Below are positions 8,320 to 17,321 of a stretch of DNA of 64,000 nt, in pieces; the stretch's first letter is position 1, and every line of letters starts with the position of its first letter. Below the pieces are notes generated by a model. That model did not search any database. It was given only the letters and a program-made list of their open reading frames with translations, and was not told where the DNA came from. This DNA is from Pseudomonas helmanticensis (GTDB taxonomy: Bacteria; Pseudomonadota; Gammaproteobacteria; Pseudomonadales; Pseudomonadaceae): contig NZ_FXUY01000001.1 of assembly GCF_900182985.1 (NCBI RefSeq), positions 3,224,001 to 3,288,000 on the forward strand, given 5' to 3'. Both the position numbers and the translations under genes were made by a program.

Positions 8320-10869
8320 TCAGCACAGCCCGAGCACTTTGGCCTTGGCCACCGCTTGGGTTCTGCGCTCCACGCTTAACTTGGCGTTGATCCTGCGCGC
8401 ATGGGTCTTGACCGTGTGCAGGGAAATGTACAGTTGCTCGGCGATCTTCTGATTGGATTCGCCTTGGGCAATCAGCTTCAACACCTCAACTTCACGCCGG
8501 CTCAACAGCGCTTCGGCTGCGACCGCCGGCGTTTCAGCGCAGAGCTCGGCGGCTGCGCGGATCAGCGCTGTATCGGGATGACGCAAGCGCCACTCGAGCA
8601 GCGACTGCTGCAACTGACACCGCACCACCAGCGCTTGGCCCTGTTGCAGCGCCCGTTGTGCCAATGACACTTCACCTTTGTGCCAGGCAAGTTGCGCCAG
8701 CACCAAGTGCAACTCGGCTTCGAGGCTCAACATGCCTTTTTGTTGCGCGCCGCTCAACGCCTGCTGGATTTCCGCCAGATCAATCAGCGATGGCTGTATT
8801 TGCGCCCTGGCCGTGAACAACAAATACTCCAGGCGCGGAATCAGCTCGAGGGTTGCCGGTGGCGCTTGCCGCGCGTGCGGCCCGTGAAAGTGGCGTAAAA
8901 CTCGGCTCAGCGCTTCATGCGCCAGTTCCGCCCGGCCCTGTTGCAACCAGAATTGACTGCTGACCTGCAGCAACACGCCGCGATACACCGTGTCCGGAAT
9001 CTGCCGTTGCTGCATCAACCGTTCCGCATCGCGCAGGCGCACAAACGCTTGCGCATAATCCTGCTGATTGGCCGCCAGTTGCGCCAGCCCGAGAAAACCA
9101 TACAGCACGCGTTTGTCGTGACTGCGCAGGCAGTCTTCCAGCCCGCGCTGGAACCACTCGGCAGCACGCGCTTCGTCGCCCATGCACAGGGCCAGCCTGC
9201 CGCGCCGCAACGCGATGCGGCCGAGCAACGGCACCGGGCGATGTTCACGCTGGCACAGCAGTTCCTGCGTGCTGGCCAACAGATCGTCGGCGCGGGCCGG
9301 CGCACCGCGCTGCTCCAGCAATTGCGCATGGTCGAGTTCGAGCAAACCTTCGAACAGCAATGAACCCTGAGCGCGCGCCAGGCACAACGCCTCGCGGTTT
9401 ATGCCATGGGCCAGTTCCAGTTCGCCACAGAGCAAGGCTTGCTGGGTTTGCCCGGACAGGCACAACAGCCGTGCGGGCCAGGCGTCGCTTGCCAACTCGG
9501 CCAGCGCTTGGCGGAAATGCTCGCGCGCTGGCGCCATTCGCCCCTGCAAATGCAGCAACCAGCCTTGCAGCGCCTGCCATCGCGCCAGCCATTGCCGCTG
9601 TTTTTGTGCCGAGGGTTGCGGGACGAATCGCGACATGTGTTCGATGCTGGCAGCGGCCTGATCAAAACGGCCGGCGAACAGCAGCGCTGCCGTGATCAAG
9701 CCGACCAATTGCGGCGAGCCCAACGTCAACTCTTCGCCTTGCTGCTCATGCAAGCGCAACAGCAGCACCACCGTTTGATCATCGAACAGATGCTCGAAAG
9801 TGAAGTGCTGCAACAAGCTCACCGCCACTTCGAATTCTTCCGCCAGCAAGGCTTGTTCGAACGCCGAACGCCAGTCCTCTCGCGCGGTAAACCATTGGCA
9901 CGCGCGCCGGTGCCAGGAGCGCCCCTGTGGCCAGCGCGACTCTTGGATCACGCGGGTCAGCGGCGGAAAAACCTGCAGCCATTCGGCCGAGTCCTGCCAG
10001 GGTTCGATAAAACAGCCGAGGCTCTGCAACGCGCGCAAGAGCTGTGCACCGTCCCCGGCACCGAACAGATGCTCACACAATTCATTATTGAAGCGCGGTA
10101 AATGCGCCAACACGCGCCAAGCCTCGGCCAGCTCCGGCGACAGGCTGCTGAAGAGTTCGTGTTGCAAGTAATCGAGCAGCGTGTCCACCCGTTGCTGCGG
10201 CTGATTGCTCTGCGCCCAGTCGCACTTTTGCAGCAGCGCCATGCGCACGCCGGCGCACCAGCCACCGGTACGTTGCCCAATTCGCCCGGCAACGCTCAGC
10301 GCTTGTTCGGCTGGTAAATGGTGCAGCACCTGGGCGATTTCACTTTGCGTGAGAGCCAGTGTTGCGGCTTCACATTCATACAGCTCATCGTCGAGTAGCA
10401 AGCGCGGCCAGTTGCACTGTGGCCGCCGCCGCGTGCCGATCCACCAGATCAAGGCCGGACCGCTGATTGCCAACAGTCGATCGAGCCAGGCGTCCAGCGC
10501 CGGATCCGGCTGACGACAATAATCGTCGATAAACAGCCACGTCGGTTGCGACCAGCGCGCCAGTGCAGCAAGCAGGCCGGCCTCATCCGTTGCGATCAGG
10601 CCCAGCGCTTGCGTCAGCCGCTGAGAGAATTCGCCGCGACTGATCGTGGCCCCCGCCAACGCTATCCAGTGCAGCGAACACTGGGCCGGCGCCTGCAACA
10701 GGCATTCGGTGAGCAATGCACTCTTGCCGCTACCGGCCGGCGCGCAGATCAGCCGCACCCGTGCCGCTGACGCCAGTAATGGTTCGCACAAGCGTGCGCG
10801 CGCCTGATGATGAGAGGACAGTCGGGGAAGAAATCCGGGGCGATCCAGGCACGGCGTCATGGCGGTCAT
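8320..10869 (-). CDS. MalT-like large ATP-binding LuxR-family regulator
   Basis: An 849-aa STAND-type transcription factor. The N-terminal NTPase has Walker A APAGSGKSALL near residue 45 and Walker B TWLFIDDY near 115. A long helical repeat (TPR/SUPR-like) region spans roughly 330-760. The C-terminal LuxR helix-turn-helix includes LSRREVEVLKLIAQGESNQ and SLHTVKTHARRINAKL. Such regulators oligomerise on binding ATP plus an inducer and activate nearby operons. It lies downstream of the DUF1302-DUF1329 genes, behind a terminator, and probably regulates them, which is inference. A second possible ATG is three codons in. Confidence 0.9.
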   Translation of the reverse strand: MTAMTPCLDRPGFLPRLSSHHQARARLCEPLLASAARVRLICAPAGSGKSALLTECLLQAPAQCSLHWIALAGATISRGEFSQRLTQALGLIATDEAGLLAALARWSQPTWLFIDDYCRQPDPALDAWLDRLLAISGPALIWWIGTRRRPQCNWPRLLLDDELYECEAATLALTQSEIAQVLHHLPAEQALSVAGRIGQRTGGWCAGVRMALLQKCDWAQSNQPQQRVDTLLDYLQHELFSSLSPELAEAWRVLAHLPRFNNELCEHLFGAGDGAQLLRALQSLGCFIEPWQDSAEWLQVFPPLTRVIQESRWPQGRSWHRRACQWFTAREDWRSAFEQALLAEEFEVAVSLLQHFTFEHLFDDQTVVLLLRLHEQQGEELTLGSPQLVGLITAALLFAGRFDQAAASIEHMSRFVPQPSAQKQRQWLARWQALQGWLLHLQGRMAPAREHFRQALAELASDAWPARLLCLSGQTQQALLCGELELAHGINREALCLARAQGSLLFEGLLELDHAQLLEQRGAPARADDLLASTQELLCQREHRPVPLLGRIALRRGRLALCMGDEARAAEWFQRGLEDCLRSHDKRVLYGFLGLAQLAANQQDYAQAFVRLRDAERLMQQRQIPDTVYRGVLLQVSSQFWLQQGRAELAHEALSRVLRHFHGPHARQAPPATLELIPRLEYLLFTARAQIQPSLIDLAEIQQALSGAQQKGMLSLEAELHLVLAQLAWHKGEVSLAQRALQQGQALVVRCQLQQSLLEWRLRHPDTALIRAAAELCAETPAVAAEALLSRREVEVLKLIAQGESNQKIAEQLYISLHTVKTHARRINAKLSVERRTQAVAKAKVLGLC

Positions 10870-10957
10870 CAGGTGAGCCTTTTTATCGTTGTGCAGTCAC
10901 CCTAGCCCTGTCCAGTGAGCTTGTTGACGAGTATTCAGCGCGCTGATTGCCAGCCAT

Positions 10958-10986
10958 AAAAAAGGCGACCGTGCGGTCGCCTTTTG
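10958..10986 (-). terminator. Rho-independent terminator after the DUF1329 gene
   Basis: GGCGACC and GGTCGCC form a stem with a 4-base loop, flanked by A and T runs on both sides. It lies just beyond the DUF1329 stop codon and could also work for rightward transcription. Confidence 0.85.
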
Positions 10987-11008
10987 TACAGCCGATGTAT
11001 CCGAAACG

Positions 11009-12376
11009 TTACCGAACGCCCTCTGCGCGCAGGGCCGATGGCGTGAAGTCGGCAGCCTTGGCTTCGAAGCCGAACTCGAAGCTGTGTTTCTCTTCGTTCT
11101 TCATGCCCAGGGCAATGTAGCGGCCGGCAATGATGTCGTAGAGCGCTTCCAGGGTGTAAGCCTGGGCCTGGTGATCGTAGTAATACTGCGCATGCCCTTC
11201 GGCGACACGCCACAGTTGGCCGCGGCCATCGTAGTGATCGACCAGTGCCACCTGCCAGCTGTCCTCGTCGATGTACATGTGGCGCTTGGCATAAATGTGC
11301 CGCTCGCTCGGTTTCACCGTGCCGATGACTTCCCAGACGCGGTGCAATTCATAGCGGGTCAAGTCCTGGTTGATGTGCCCGGCCTTGACGATGTCGTCGT
11401 ACTTGAGCGTCGGCGAATCGAGCTTGTAGCTGTTGTACGGAATGTACATTTCCTTCTTGCCGACCAGTTTCCAGTCATAGCGATCCGGTGCGCCGGAGAA
11501 CATGTCGAAGTTGTCCGAGGTGCGCAGACCGTCCGCCGCAGTGCCCGGGCCGTCATACGCCACTTGCGGCGCACGCCGAACCCGACGCTGGCCGGCGTTG
11601 TAGATCCACGCCAGACGCGGCTCCTTCACCTGATCGAGGGTTTCGTGCACCAGCAGCACGTTACCGGCCAGACGCGCCGGCGCCGTCACCGATTGCTTGA
11701 AGAAGGTCAGCACGTTGGCGGCTTTGTCCGGATCGAGATCCTTCATCAACTGCGGCACGGCGATTTCTTCTTCGAAGCGGATCGGCGTGTAGCTGCCGTT
11801 GGTCTGCGGCGTCACCTGAGTGATGATGCGTTTGACGTTGCCGCCGTGATAGCGGGTGATGTGGTTCCACAAGACCTCGACGCCGTTCTTCGGAATAGGG
11901 AAGGCGTAATAGCGATTGCCGGTGAAATTGGCCAGGCCGTTACCGTCATTGATTGTCGTCACGTTCAGCGCACTGCGCTTGGCCGACTCGTAGATGTCCG
12001 CCGGCACGGCGACCGTGCGATGCGTTGGGTAGACCGGGATCTTGTAGGTTTCCGGGTAGCGCTTGAACATCGCCACCTGGCCTTCGGAAAGTTTGTCCTT
12101 GTACTTGTCGACGTTGGCCGGGGTGATGGTGAACAACGGTTTTTCGTTGGCGAACGGATCGGCGAGAAAGCCCTTGCTGTCCACCGCCCCGGCGTTCTTC
12201 GGAATGCCGCCGGTCCATGCGGGAATCGAGCCGTCAGCATTACCGGCCTTCTCGGCACCCAGCGGAGTCAGGCTGGTGCCAAGCTTGTTCGCTTCATCCG
12301 CCGACACCGCCGCCATCACGTTGGCCGCCAGCAGACTCAGGGCGAGGACACCACATTGCAGAATCATTTTGCGCAT
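11009..12376 (-). CDS. DUF1329 domain periplasmic protein
   Basis: A 455-aa protein with a signal peptide (MRKMILQCGVLALSLLA then ANVMAAVSADEA), so probably periplasmic or outer-membrane associated. The start MRKMIL is preferred because AGAAGG lies 9 bases upstream; an ATG three codons earlier abuts that site. DUF1329 proteins have a LolA/LolB-like beta fold; visible blocks include IPKNGVEVLWNHITRYHGG, PRLAWIYNAGQRRVRR and YDWKLVGKKEMYIPYNSYK. They occur paired with DUF1302 proteins and are suspected to handle lipophilic substrates. It follows the DUF1302 gene by 23 bases, so one transcript is likely. Confidence 0.88.
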   Translation of the reverse strand: MRKMILQCGVLALSLLAANVMAAVSADEANKLGTSLTPLGAEKAGNADGSIPAWTGGIPKNAGAVDSKGFLADPFANEKPLFTITPANVDKYKDKLSEGQVAMFKRYPETYKIPVYPTHRTVAVPADIYESAKRSALNVTTINDGNGLANFTGNRYYAFPIPKNGVEVLWNHITRYHGGNVKRIITQVTPQTNGSYTPIRFEEEIAVPQLMKDLDPDKAANVLTFFKQSVTAPARLAGNVLLVHETLDQVKEPRLAWIYNAGQRRVRRAPQVAYDGPGTAADGLRTSDNFDMFSGAPDRYDWKLVGKKEMYIPYNSYKLDSPTLKYDDIVKAGHINQDLTRYELHRVWEVIGTVKPSERHIYAKRHMYIDEDSWQVALVDHYDGRGQLWRVAEGHAQYYYDHQAQAYTLEALYDIIAGRYIALGMKNEEKHSFEFGFEAKAADFTPSALRAEGVR

Positions 12377-12399
12377 TGCTTTCATCCTTCTCGGGCAGA

Positions 12400-14193
12400 T
12401 CAGAAGTTCACGCCGAAGCTCAGGGCCACGAAGTCACGATCTTCGAGGACGTTGTAGTCGCCACCAAAAAAATCGGTGTAACTGAGGCTCGCGGTGTAGG
12501 TGTTGCGGTAGTCGGCATCGACGCCGACGCTGATCGCTTTCGCGCCTTCGTTGAACAGGCCGTTGGGGCCGTAACCGGCGACGTCATGCGACCACGACAG
12601 GTTGGGTTTGAGGTTGATCCCGCCGATCACGTTGGCGTAATCGAGGATCGCCCGGGCGCGATAGCCCCACGACGTCGAGGTGACAAAACCGTCGGTGTCG
12701 CCACCAAAACCGTACTGGCCGTAGACCGAGTCGCGGCCATAACGTAGCTGGCTGCGCGACTCCAGACCGCCGACATGCACGACCGCCGCTTCACCGACCA
12801 CGGTCAGACGCTCAGCGCCCAGCACTTGATCGAAAAAGTGCGTGAGGGTGCTCTGGATCTGCGTGACTTCCTTGCGGCGATAGCCCTTGTTGTCTGCACC
12901 CGGCGTGGTCACCAGTGGCGATGCTGTGCCAGCGGCAATTGGGTTAAGCAGCGCCAGCGTCAGGTCGTTGGTGTTGACCTGCACCGGTGCGTTCGGCCGA
13001 TAGCTGATCTCGCCGGTCCAGGCAGTACCGGTGGGCAGCGTGGTGGAAAAGCTCGCGCCATACAGGCGAATGTCTTCCGGGTATTCGAGGTAGTACTGAC
13101 CGCGTCCGAGCATCACGCTTTGCGCCAAGCCCGAACCGCTGCCAGGCGCCAGGCCGTTGGCGATGCCGACCATCGCCGGCAATGTCGCCAGCGTCGACAG
13201 GCCTGCCGTGGTGGTACCGACTGTCGGTGTGCGGCTGTGGTAATTCATGAAATAGAGGCCGTACTCAGTGTCGTCGCCCAGCCAGCGCAGCGCCGTGCCC
13301 CACTGCCCGGAATCGCGCGCGTCACGGTCGCCGCCACGGGGAACGACTACGCCCTCGCGGGTCACTTCGATGGGTTGGCCGAACGCCGCTGCCAGCGGTG
13401 CCAGCGGCGCAATCGCCGGGCTGCCGACGGTGTAGCCGTTGTTGCAGCCGTCCGCCGCGACGTCGACACCAAAGAACGTGCCGCAGTTGTCGAGAACCGT
13501 CTGATCCCATTCCAGTTGATAGAAACCTTCGACCGAAAGTTTGTCGGTGAGGCTCTGCGAGCCGAACAGCATGTTCACCGGAATCAGGCCTTCCTTGATC
13601 TCTGCGCCCGGGCGGCGGAAGGCTGAGACGTCGATCGGGTTGATGCTGTTGATCGAGTTGCCGATGAAGGTACTTTCACCCCAGCTCACCACCTGCTTGC
13701 CCGCGCGCACGGTACCTGGCAGGTCGGCGATGGTGTAGTTGTGATAGACGAAGGCATCGAGAATCTGCGCACCGGACGACTTCGCGCCCTCCTTGCGGCC
13801 ACTGTCACTGATCGGCTTGAACTCGCGGTCTTCGTCCTTCAATTCAAAGTCGTACCAATACTTGCCACGCACAAACACACCGGTGTCACCGTACTTCAGT
13901 TCGAGGTCGTGGATGCCTTTGAAGATTTTCGAGAACGTCTCGCCCTTCTTGAAGTTCAGGCGCCCGTCATCACCGGTCGAAGATTGGCCCGTGCCACCGT
14001 TGACCGTACCGACCAGCGACTTGTCGGCATCGCGCAGGCCCCAACTCGCGCCCACCGACAGCGACGAGTCGAACGTGCCTTCGATTTCCCCGATGTTGAA
14101 CGAAACCGCGTGCGCCTGGGCGCAGCAACCCAGAGCCACCGCGGCTGCCAGCGCCTGCGGTGTGAAGATGGCGCGCATTGTTGTTTTTGTCAT
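12400..14193 (-). CDS. DUF1302 outer-membrane-type protein
   Basis: A 597-aa protein starting MTKTTMRAIFTPQAL, with a GGGGAAG site upstream and a signal peptide ending near AQAHA. The mature part is rich in alternating aromatic beta strands (LRYGRDSVYGQYGFGG, YTASLSYTDFFGGDYN) and ends LSFGVNF, as expected for an outer-membrane barrel. The DUF1302 hallmark GEIEGTFDSSLSVGASWGLR opens it, followed by GKQVVSWGESTFIGNSIN. Function is unproven; the DUF1302/DUF1329 pair is thought to move hydrophobic compounds. Reading could open further upstream, but without a ribosome site or signal peptide. Confidence 0.9.
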   Translation of the reverse strand: MTKTTMRAIFTPQALAAAVALGCCAQAHAVSFNIGEIEGTFDSSLSVGASWGLRDADKSLVGTVNGGTGQSSTGDDGRLNFKKGETFSKIFKGIHDLELKYGDTGVFVRGKYWYDFELKDEDREFKPISDSGRKEGAKSSGAQILDAFVYHNYTIADLPGTVRAGKQVVSWGESTFIGNSINSINPIDVSAFRRPGAEIKEGLIPVNMLFGSQSLTDKLSVEGFYQLEWDQTVLDNCGTFFGVDVAADGCNNGYTVGSPAIAPLAPLAAAFGQPIEVTREGVVVPRGGDRDARDSGQWGTALRWLGDDTEYGLYFMNYHSRTPTVGTTTAGLSTLATLPAMVGIANGLAPGSGSGLAQSVMLGRGQYYLEYPEDIRLYGASFSTTLPTGTAWTGEISYRPNAPVQVNTNDLTLALLNPIAAGTASPLVTTPGADNKGYRRKEVTQIQSTLTHFFDQVLGAERLTVVGEAAVVHVGGLESRSQLRYGRDSVYGQYGFGGDTDGFVTSTSWGYRARAILDYANVIGGINLKPNLSWSHDVAGYGPNGLFNEGAKAISVGVDADYRNTYTASLSYTDFFGGDYNVLEDRDFVALSFGVNF

Positions 14194-14384
14194 GCGTCTT
14201 CCCCGGTGAGTGACAGAAGGCCCCACCCTACTGCCGGGCGAGCAGGTCGATAAGCGCACCAAGGAGGTATTCGCGTTGTCGCTCGAAAGGATGAATGCCC
14301 GCACCGCACGGGGCGTTGCGCGCGCCATGGACCGGCTGGATGGACGATCATCAGCGCAATGCATGGTGCGCAATCGGCCACCGG

Positions 14385-14407
14385 ACTGTTGCATGCCCCG
14401 CAACAGT
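14385..14407. promoter_or_regulatory. 23-bp inverted repeat, candidate operator
   Basis: ACTGTTGC and GCAACAGT are perfect 8-bp arms around ATGCCCC. It lies 192 bases before the DUF1302 start, in non-coding DNA. It could be the binding site of the neighbouring MalT-like LuxR regulator. No direct evidence assigns it. Confidence 0.45.
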
Positions 14408-14419
14408 GCATGTCCGGAA

Positions 14420-14640
14420 TCGCTATTTTTCCTACAGCCCCAAGCCCTTATTCTGAACGGGCTTTCACGGAATACGTCGCAAAGCACAATGCCAGCTACG
14501 CTCAGTCAGCGAAGCGATTGGCAACAGATATCAGGTGAATCGAAGCATTCGGTTGACCGTCCCGCTGTTCACTGACGTTGATTTGTAGCTCCTTGATCCA
14601 ACGTCTTACCTTGGCCGCTGCGTTTGCAGCGGCCTTTTTT
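14420..14640 (+). ncRNA. Candidate small RNA ending in an orphan terminator
   Basis: No reading frame with coding character ends here, yet a strong rightward terminator lies at 14613-14640. Just before it, GACGTT (14574) and AACGTC (14600) can pair into another stem. A 5' end cannot be fixed; 14420 is a guess from the adjacent AT-rich tract. I could not match it to RsmX/Y/Z (few GGA motifs) or CrcZ (no CA-rich motifs). Confidence 0.35.
14613..14640 (+). terminator. Strong intrinsic terminator without an upstream gene
   Basis: GGCCGCTGC and GCAGCGGCC form a perfect 9-bp stem with loop GTTT, followed by six T. On the plus strand the nearest upstream gene is hmgR, 6 kb away, so it probably ends an unannotated transcript. 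Confidence 0.85.
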
Positions 14641-14658
14641 ATGGGCGCATGAAATACC

Positions 14659-14680
14659 TTTCCTGATTTCATGCAGGAAA
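14659..14680. promoter_or_regulatory. Inverted repeat upstream of the bacteriocin gene
   Basis: TTTCCTG and CAGGAAA are perfect 7-bp arms separated by 8 bases, about 190 bases before the bacteriocin start. It may be an operator; neither a LexA box nor a certain PrtN P-box was recognised here. Confidence 0.35.
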
Positions 14681-14871
14681 TGTCCGACTCCGTGTAAGAA
14701 CTTCCCTGGCTTAAAGCCGCCGCGCTGAAACTTCATACTTTATCCACAGCAAAAACCCACACCCCTTCCGGACACTTCCGAAGCACTTTCGCTGTAACTT
14801 CAAATGGCAGAGGCAACCAGTTTCTGTGAAGTTTCAACTTCCAAAAAATGCACATTCAAAAGGATATGAAT

Positions 14872-17049
14872 ATGCAAAGGCCTCCACCGTTTGAATTAAC
14901 GGAACCGGTTCATACAATAGGTACGTTGCCGCCGTCGATGCTGCCAACTTCCGGCACAGTCGATCATTACCGCCATGGGGGCACTTTCGGTACTGTGCGA
15001 AGTCCGGCGCGTTATCAACCGATACTGCAAAGTTTCATCATCCCGCAAGAACGCGAGTTCAAAAGTAGAACCGAACAGATCCCCCAGACCATTGAAGTGG
15101 AACTGGCCGCCACGCGTCTGGAAGAGTCCACACAGCCGTTGCCACCGGCGGCCGCAATCATTCGCGAGTTGGGCGTACGCAACAAACTGATTCAACGCAA
15201 GAATCAGCAACTGCAACACCAGACAGCCCTGTCACAGCAGTTTTACGGCAGCGACCCAACTAACAAAAGCGCCGATCAGTTTCTTGCTCGCGCCAATGTC
15301 ATCGACAACCGCTTACGGCCCGACGGCCCGGGCATGAATCTGTGGAAACAGTCCTACCGCGCGGCACTCGAAGCCCGCCTGCTGACCCAGACGCTGGCGG
15401 TTCTGCACCAACAACAGATCAGCGTGCACCAATGGCTCGCAGCGGTACAAGCCAACGACCACACGCAGAACCTCGCAGCAGAAGCCACGCGCCAGGCGGC
15501 AGAACAGGCACGAATCGCCGTCGAGCAACAGCGTCAGCGAGACCTGCAGGAACAAGTCCGTCGCCAGCAGGAACAGGCAGAAATACAGGCACGCGAGCAG
15601 GCTCGACTGGCGGCATTGGCCGAGGCGCAGCGTGTGGCTGCCGAGCAGGCGCGTGTTGCTGCCGAAGCCGCCGCACAACAAATCGTCGCTGAGAAGAGGC
15701 GACTCGAAGTGCTGGCCGAACAGCAACGCCAGACTGAAGCCGACAGAGTCCGTACCGCGCAGGAAGCCCGGCAGAAGACTGAAAAAGCCCGTATCGAACA
15801 GCAACAAAAAGCCGATCGATCAGCGAAAAGAAAAAACCAGAAACAGGCACGCCGCAAAGCCCGAGCGCAGGCTCAAGAGCATGCCGAGCGCAAACGCCTG
15901 CACGCCGAATGGCAGCAGCAAACCGAAGCGCGCTGGACAAGCCCGACATTCGCCAATGCCGGCGCAGCCGCAGCTTTTGGCCCGACCTTCGCCGGAACAC
16001 TCGGCATTATTGCCAACCCTGCAACCACGACGGCGGCACTGCAGACCTCGTTGCGCACGGGTGTAGCCCTTGCGGTAGCAGCCGCTTCCACCTTCGCCGT
16101 GCCGTTTGTGGTGGGTTTCGCCGCGTTATTGGTCCCCTCCGATCTGGGCAACGGCGATCTCTATTCCGCGAGCGTTCCTCTTGCAGAGCTTGCGCCTGAC
16201 CTGGCAGTCGATCTGTATCAATTGGCAGCCTCCGGCGGTGCCGTCGATCTGCCGGTGCGGCTTGGCTCAAGGTCGCTGGGCAACCGTGTCGACATTGTCG
16301 TCGTCAGCACTGATGGCGTGGTTGTCCCGCACACAGTGCCAGTGAGACTGGCGCGGTTTGATGCGCAGAAAAACCTTTACGTTTCGAGCGCCGCTGACAT
16401 TGGAGCGAAGGGCCCCACGGTCACTTGGACGCCATTGGTCGCGCCGCTGAATCCTTCGACCGAAGCCCCTCAGGTCGAAATGGATTTGCCGATCTACGAA
16501 GGCGCCGAGGTAACCGCCGACAGCGGTCGGATCGATCTCAACCCGGTATGGGATCAATACGGATTCGGTGGCTGGATCACCGTCTTCCCGATCGACTCCG
16601 GGCTACCGCCCATCTTCACGATGTTCCGGGATCGAAGGCAGGATCCCGGGGTGGTCAGCGGAATGGGACAGGCGGTTTCGAGCAATTGGTTGGCAGCGGC
16701 AAAAACCCCGGAAGGCGCCCCGATCCCGGCGCAAATTGCGCATAAGTTTCGAGGGCGGGAGTTTTCGAGTTTCAGGGCGTTTCGCAGGGCGTTTTGGAAA
16801 GCGGTTGCAAATGATGTTTTTCTGGTTGAACAGTTTTCTCGATTTAACAAATTCGACATAAAACGAGGGCTTTCACCGACTGCCTCTGGATCAGAACGAA
16901 TTGGAGGAAAAATCAAACTAGATATTCATCATATTGAGCCTATTTTCGATGGTGGCTCGGTGTATGACGTAGACAACCTTCGCATACTCACACCCAGGCA
17001 GCACATTGAAACCCATTCAAGAATGAGAAAATTAAAAAATGAAGCCTAA
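14872..17049 (+). CDS. S-type pyocin/colicin-like bacteriocin with HNH DNase
   Basis: A 725-aa toxin. The start at 14872 has AAGGA 7 bases upstream; ATGs at 14848 and 14866 are alternatives. Layout: an N-terminal part of unknown receptor specificity (to ~200); a long charged helical region rich in Ala/Gln/Glu/Arg (~200-347), suited to receptor binding; a hydrophobic Ala/Gly stretch (~363-427); a pyocin-S translocation domain (~430-585, ending PPIFTMFRDRR); and a colicin E9-type DNase (~590-725) from VSSNWLAAAKTPEGAPIP. The HNH motif is complete: LDIHHIEP, GGSVYDVDNLR and TPRQHIETH, with family spacing. The residue before IHH is Asp where E-colicins have Glu. Cognate immunity overlaps the 3' end. 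It should kill related pseudomonads by degrading DNA. Confidence 0.93.
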   Translation: MQRPPPFELTEPVHTIGTLPPSMLPTSGTVDHYRHGGTFGTVRSPARYQPILQSFIIPQEREFKSRTEQIPQTIEVELAATRLEESTQPLPPAAAIIRELGVRNKLIQRKNQQLQHQTALSQQFYGSDPTNKSADQFLARANVIDNRLRPDGPGMNLWKQSYRAALEARLLTQTLAVLHQQQISVHQWLAAVQANDHTQNLAAEATRQAAEQARIAVEQQRQRDLQEQVRRQQEQAEIQAREQARLAALAEAQRVAAEQARVAAEAAAQQIVAEKRRLEVLAEQQRQTEADRVRTAQEARQKTEKARIEQQQKADRSAKRKNQKQARRKARAQAQEHAERKRLHAEWQQQTEARWTSPTFANAGAAAAFGPTFAGTLGIIANPATTTAALQTSLRTGVALAVAAASTFAVPFVVGFAALLVPSDLGNGDLYSASVPLAELAPDLAVDLYQLAASGGAVDLPVRLGSRSLGNRVDIVVVSTDGVVVPHTVPVRLARFDAQKNLYVSSAADIGAKGPTVTWTPLVAPLNPSTEAPQVEMDLPIYEGAEVTADSGRIDLNPVWDQYGFGGWITVFPIDSGLPPIFTMFRDRRQDPGVVSGMGQAVSSNWLAAAKTPEGAPIPAQIAHKFRGREFSSFRAFRRAFWKAVANDVFLVEQFSRFNKFDIKRGLSPTASGSERIGGKIKLDIHHIEPIFDGGSVYDVDNLRILTPRQHIETHSRMRKLKNEA

Positions 17050-17302
17050 TAAGAAATTTGAGGAATATACAGAAGCAGAGTACATATCTCTCATCAATCG
17101 TTTGGTTGAGGGCGATTACTCATCAGAGAAAGAACACGACGCTATTGTCAACGAGATTATTCTATCGTCTGAGCATCCCAATGGAACAGACGTTCTTTAC
17201 TATCCCGAGGACGGTACGGACGACAGTCCAGCTGGGGTATTAGAAACTATAAAATCCTGGCGCACTGTCAATGGAAAACCTGGATTCAAAACACAACAGT
17301 AA
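17039..17302 (+). CDS. Colicin/pyocin DNase immunity protein, copy 1
   Basis: An 87-aa acidic Im2/Im9-like four-helix protein that would bind and block the DNase exosite before release. Family marks are YTEAEYISLINRL, SEHPNGTDVLYYPEDGTDD and WRTVNGKPGFK; the Tyr-Tyr-Pro contact motif is intact. It overlaps the bacteriocin 3' end by 11 bases, so it is translationally coupled and the natural cognate partner. DNA here is clearly more AT-rich than the flanking core genes, consistent with horizontal origin. Confidence 0.93.
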   Translation: MKPNKKFEEYTEAEYISLINRLVEGDYSSEKEHDAIVNEIILSSEHPNGTDVLYYPEDGTDDSPAGVLETIKSWRTVNGKPGFKTQQ

Positions 17303-17321
17303 TAAAAAGGCAGATTTTTAA

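Noticed and set aside
14641..14871. LexA box or PrtN P-box for the bacteriocin
   Set aside because: No CTG-N10-CAG with an AT-rich core, and no convincing P-box was seen; only a 7-bp-arm inverted repeat.
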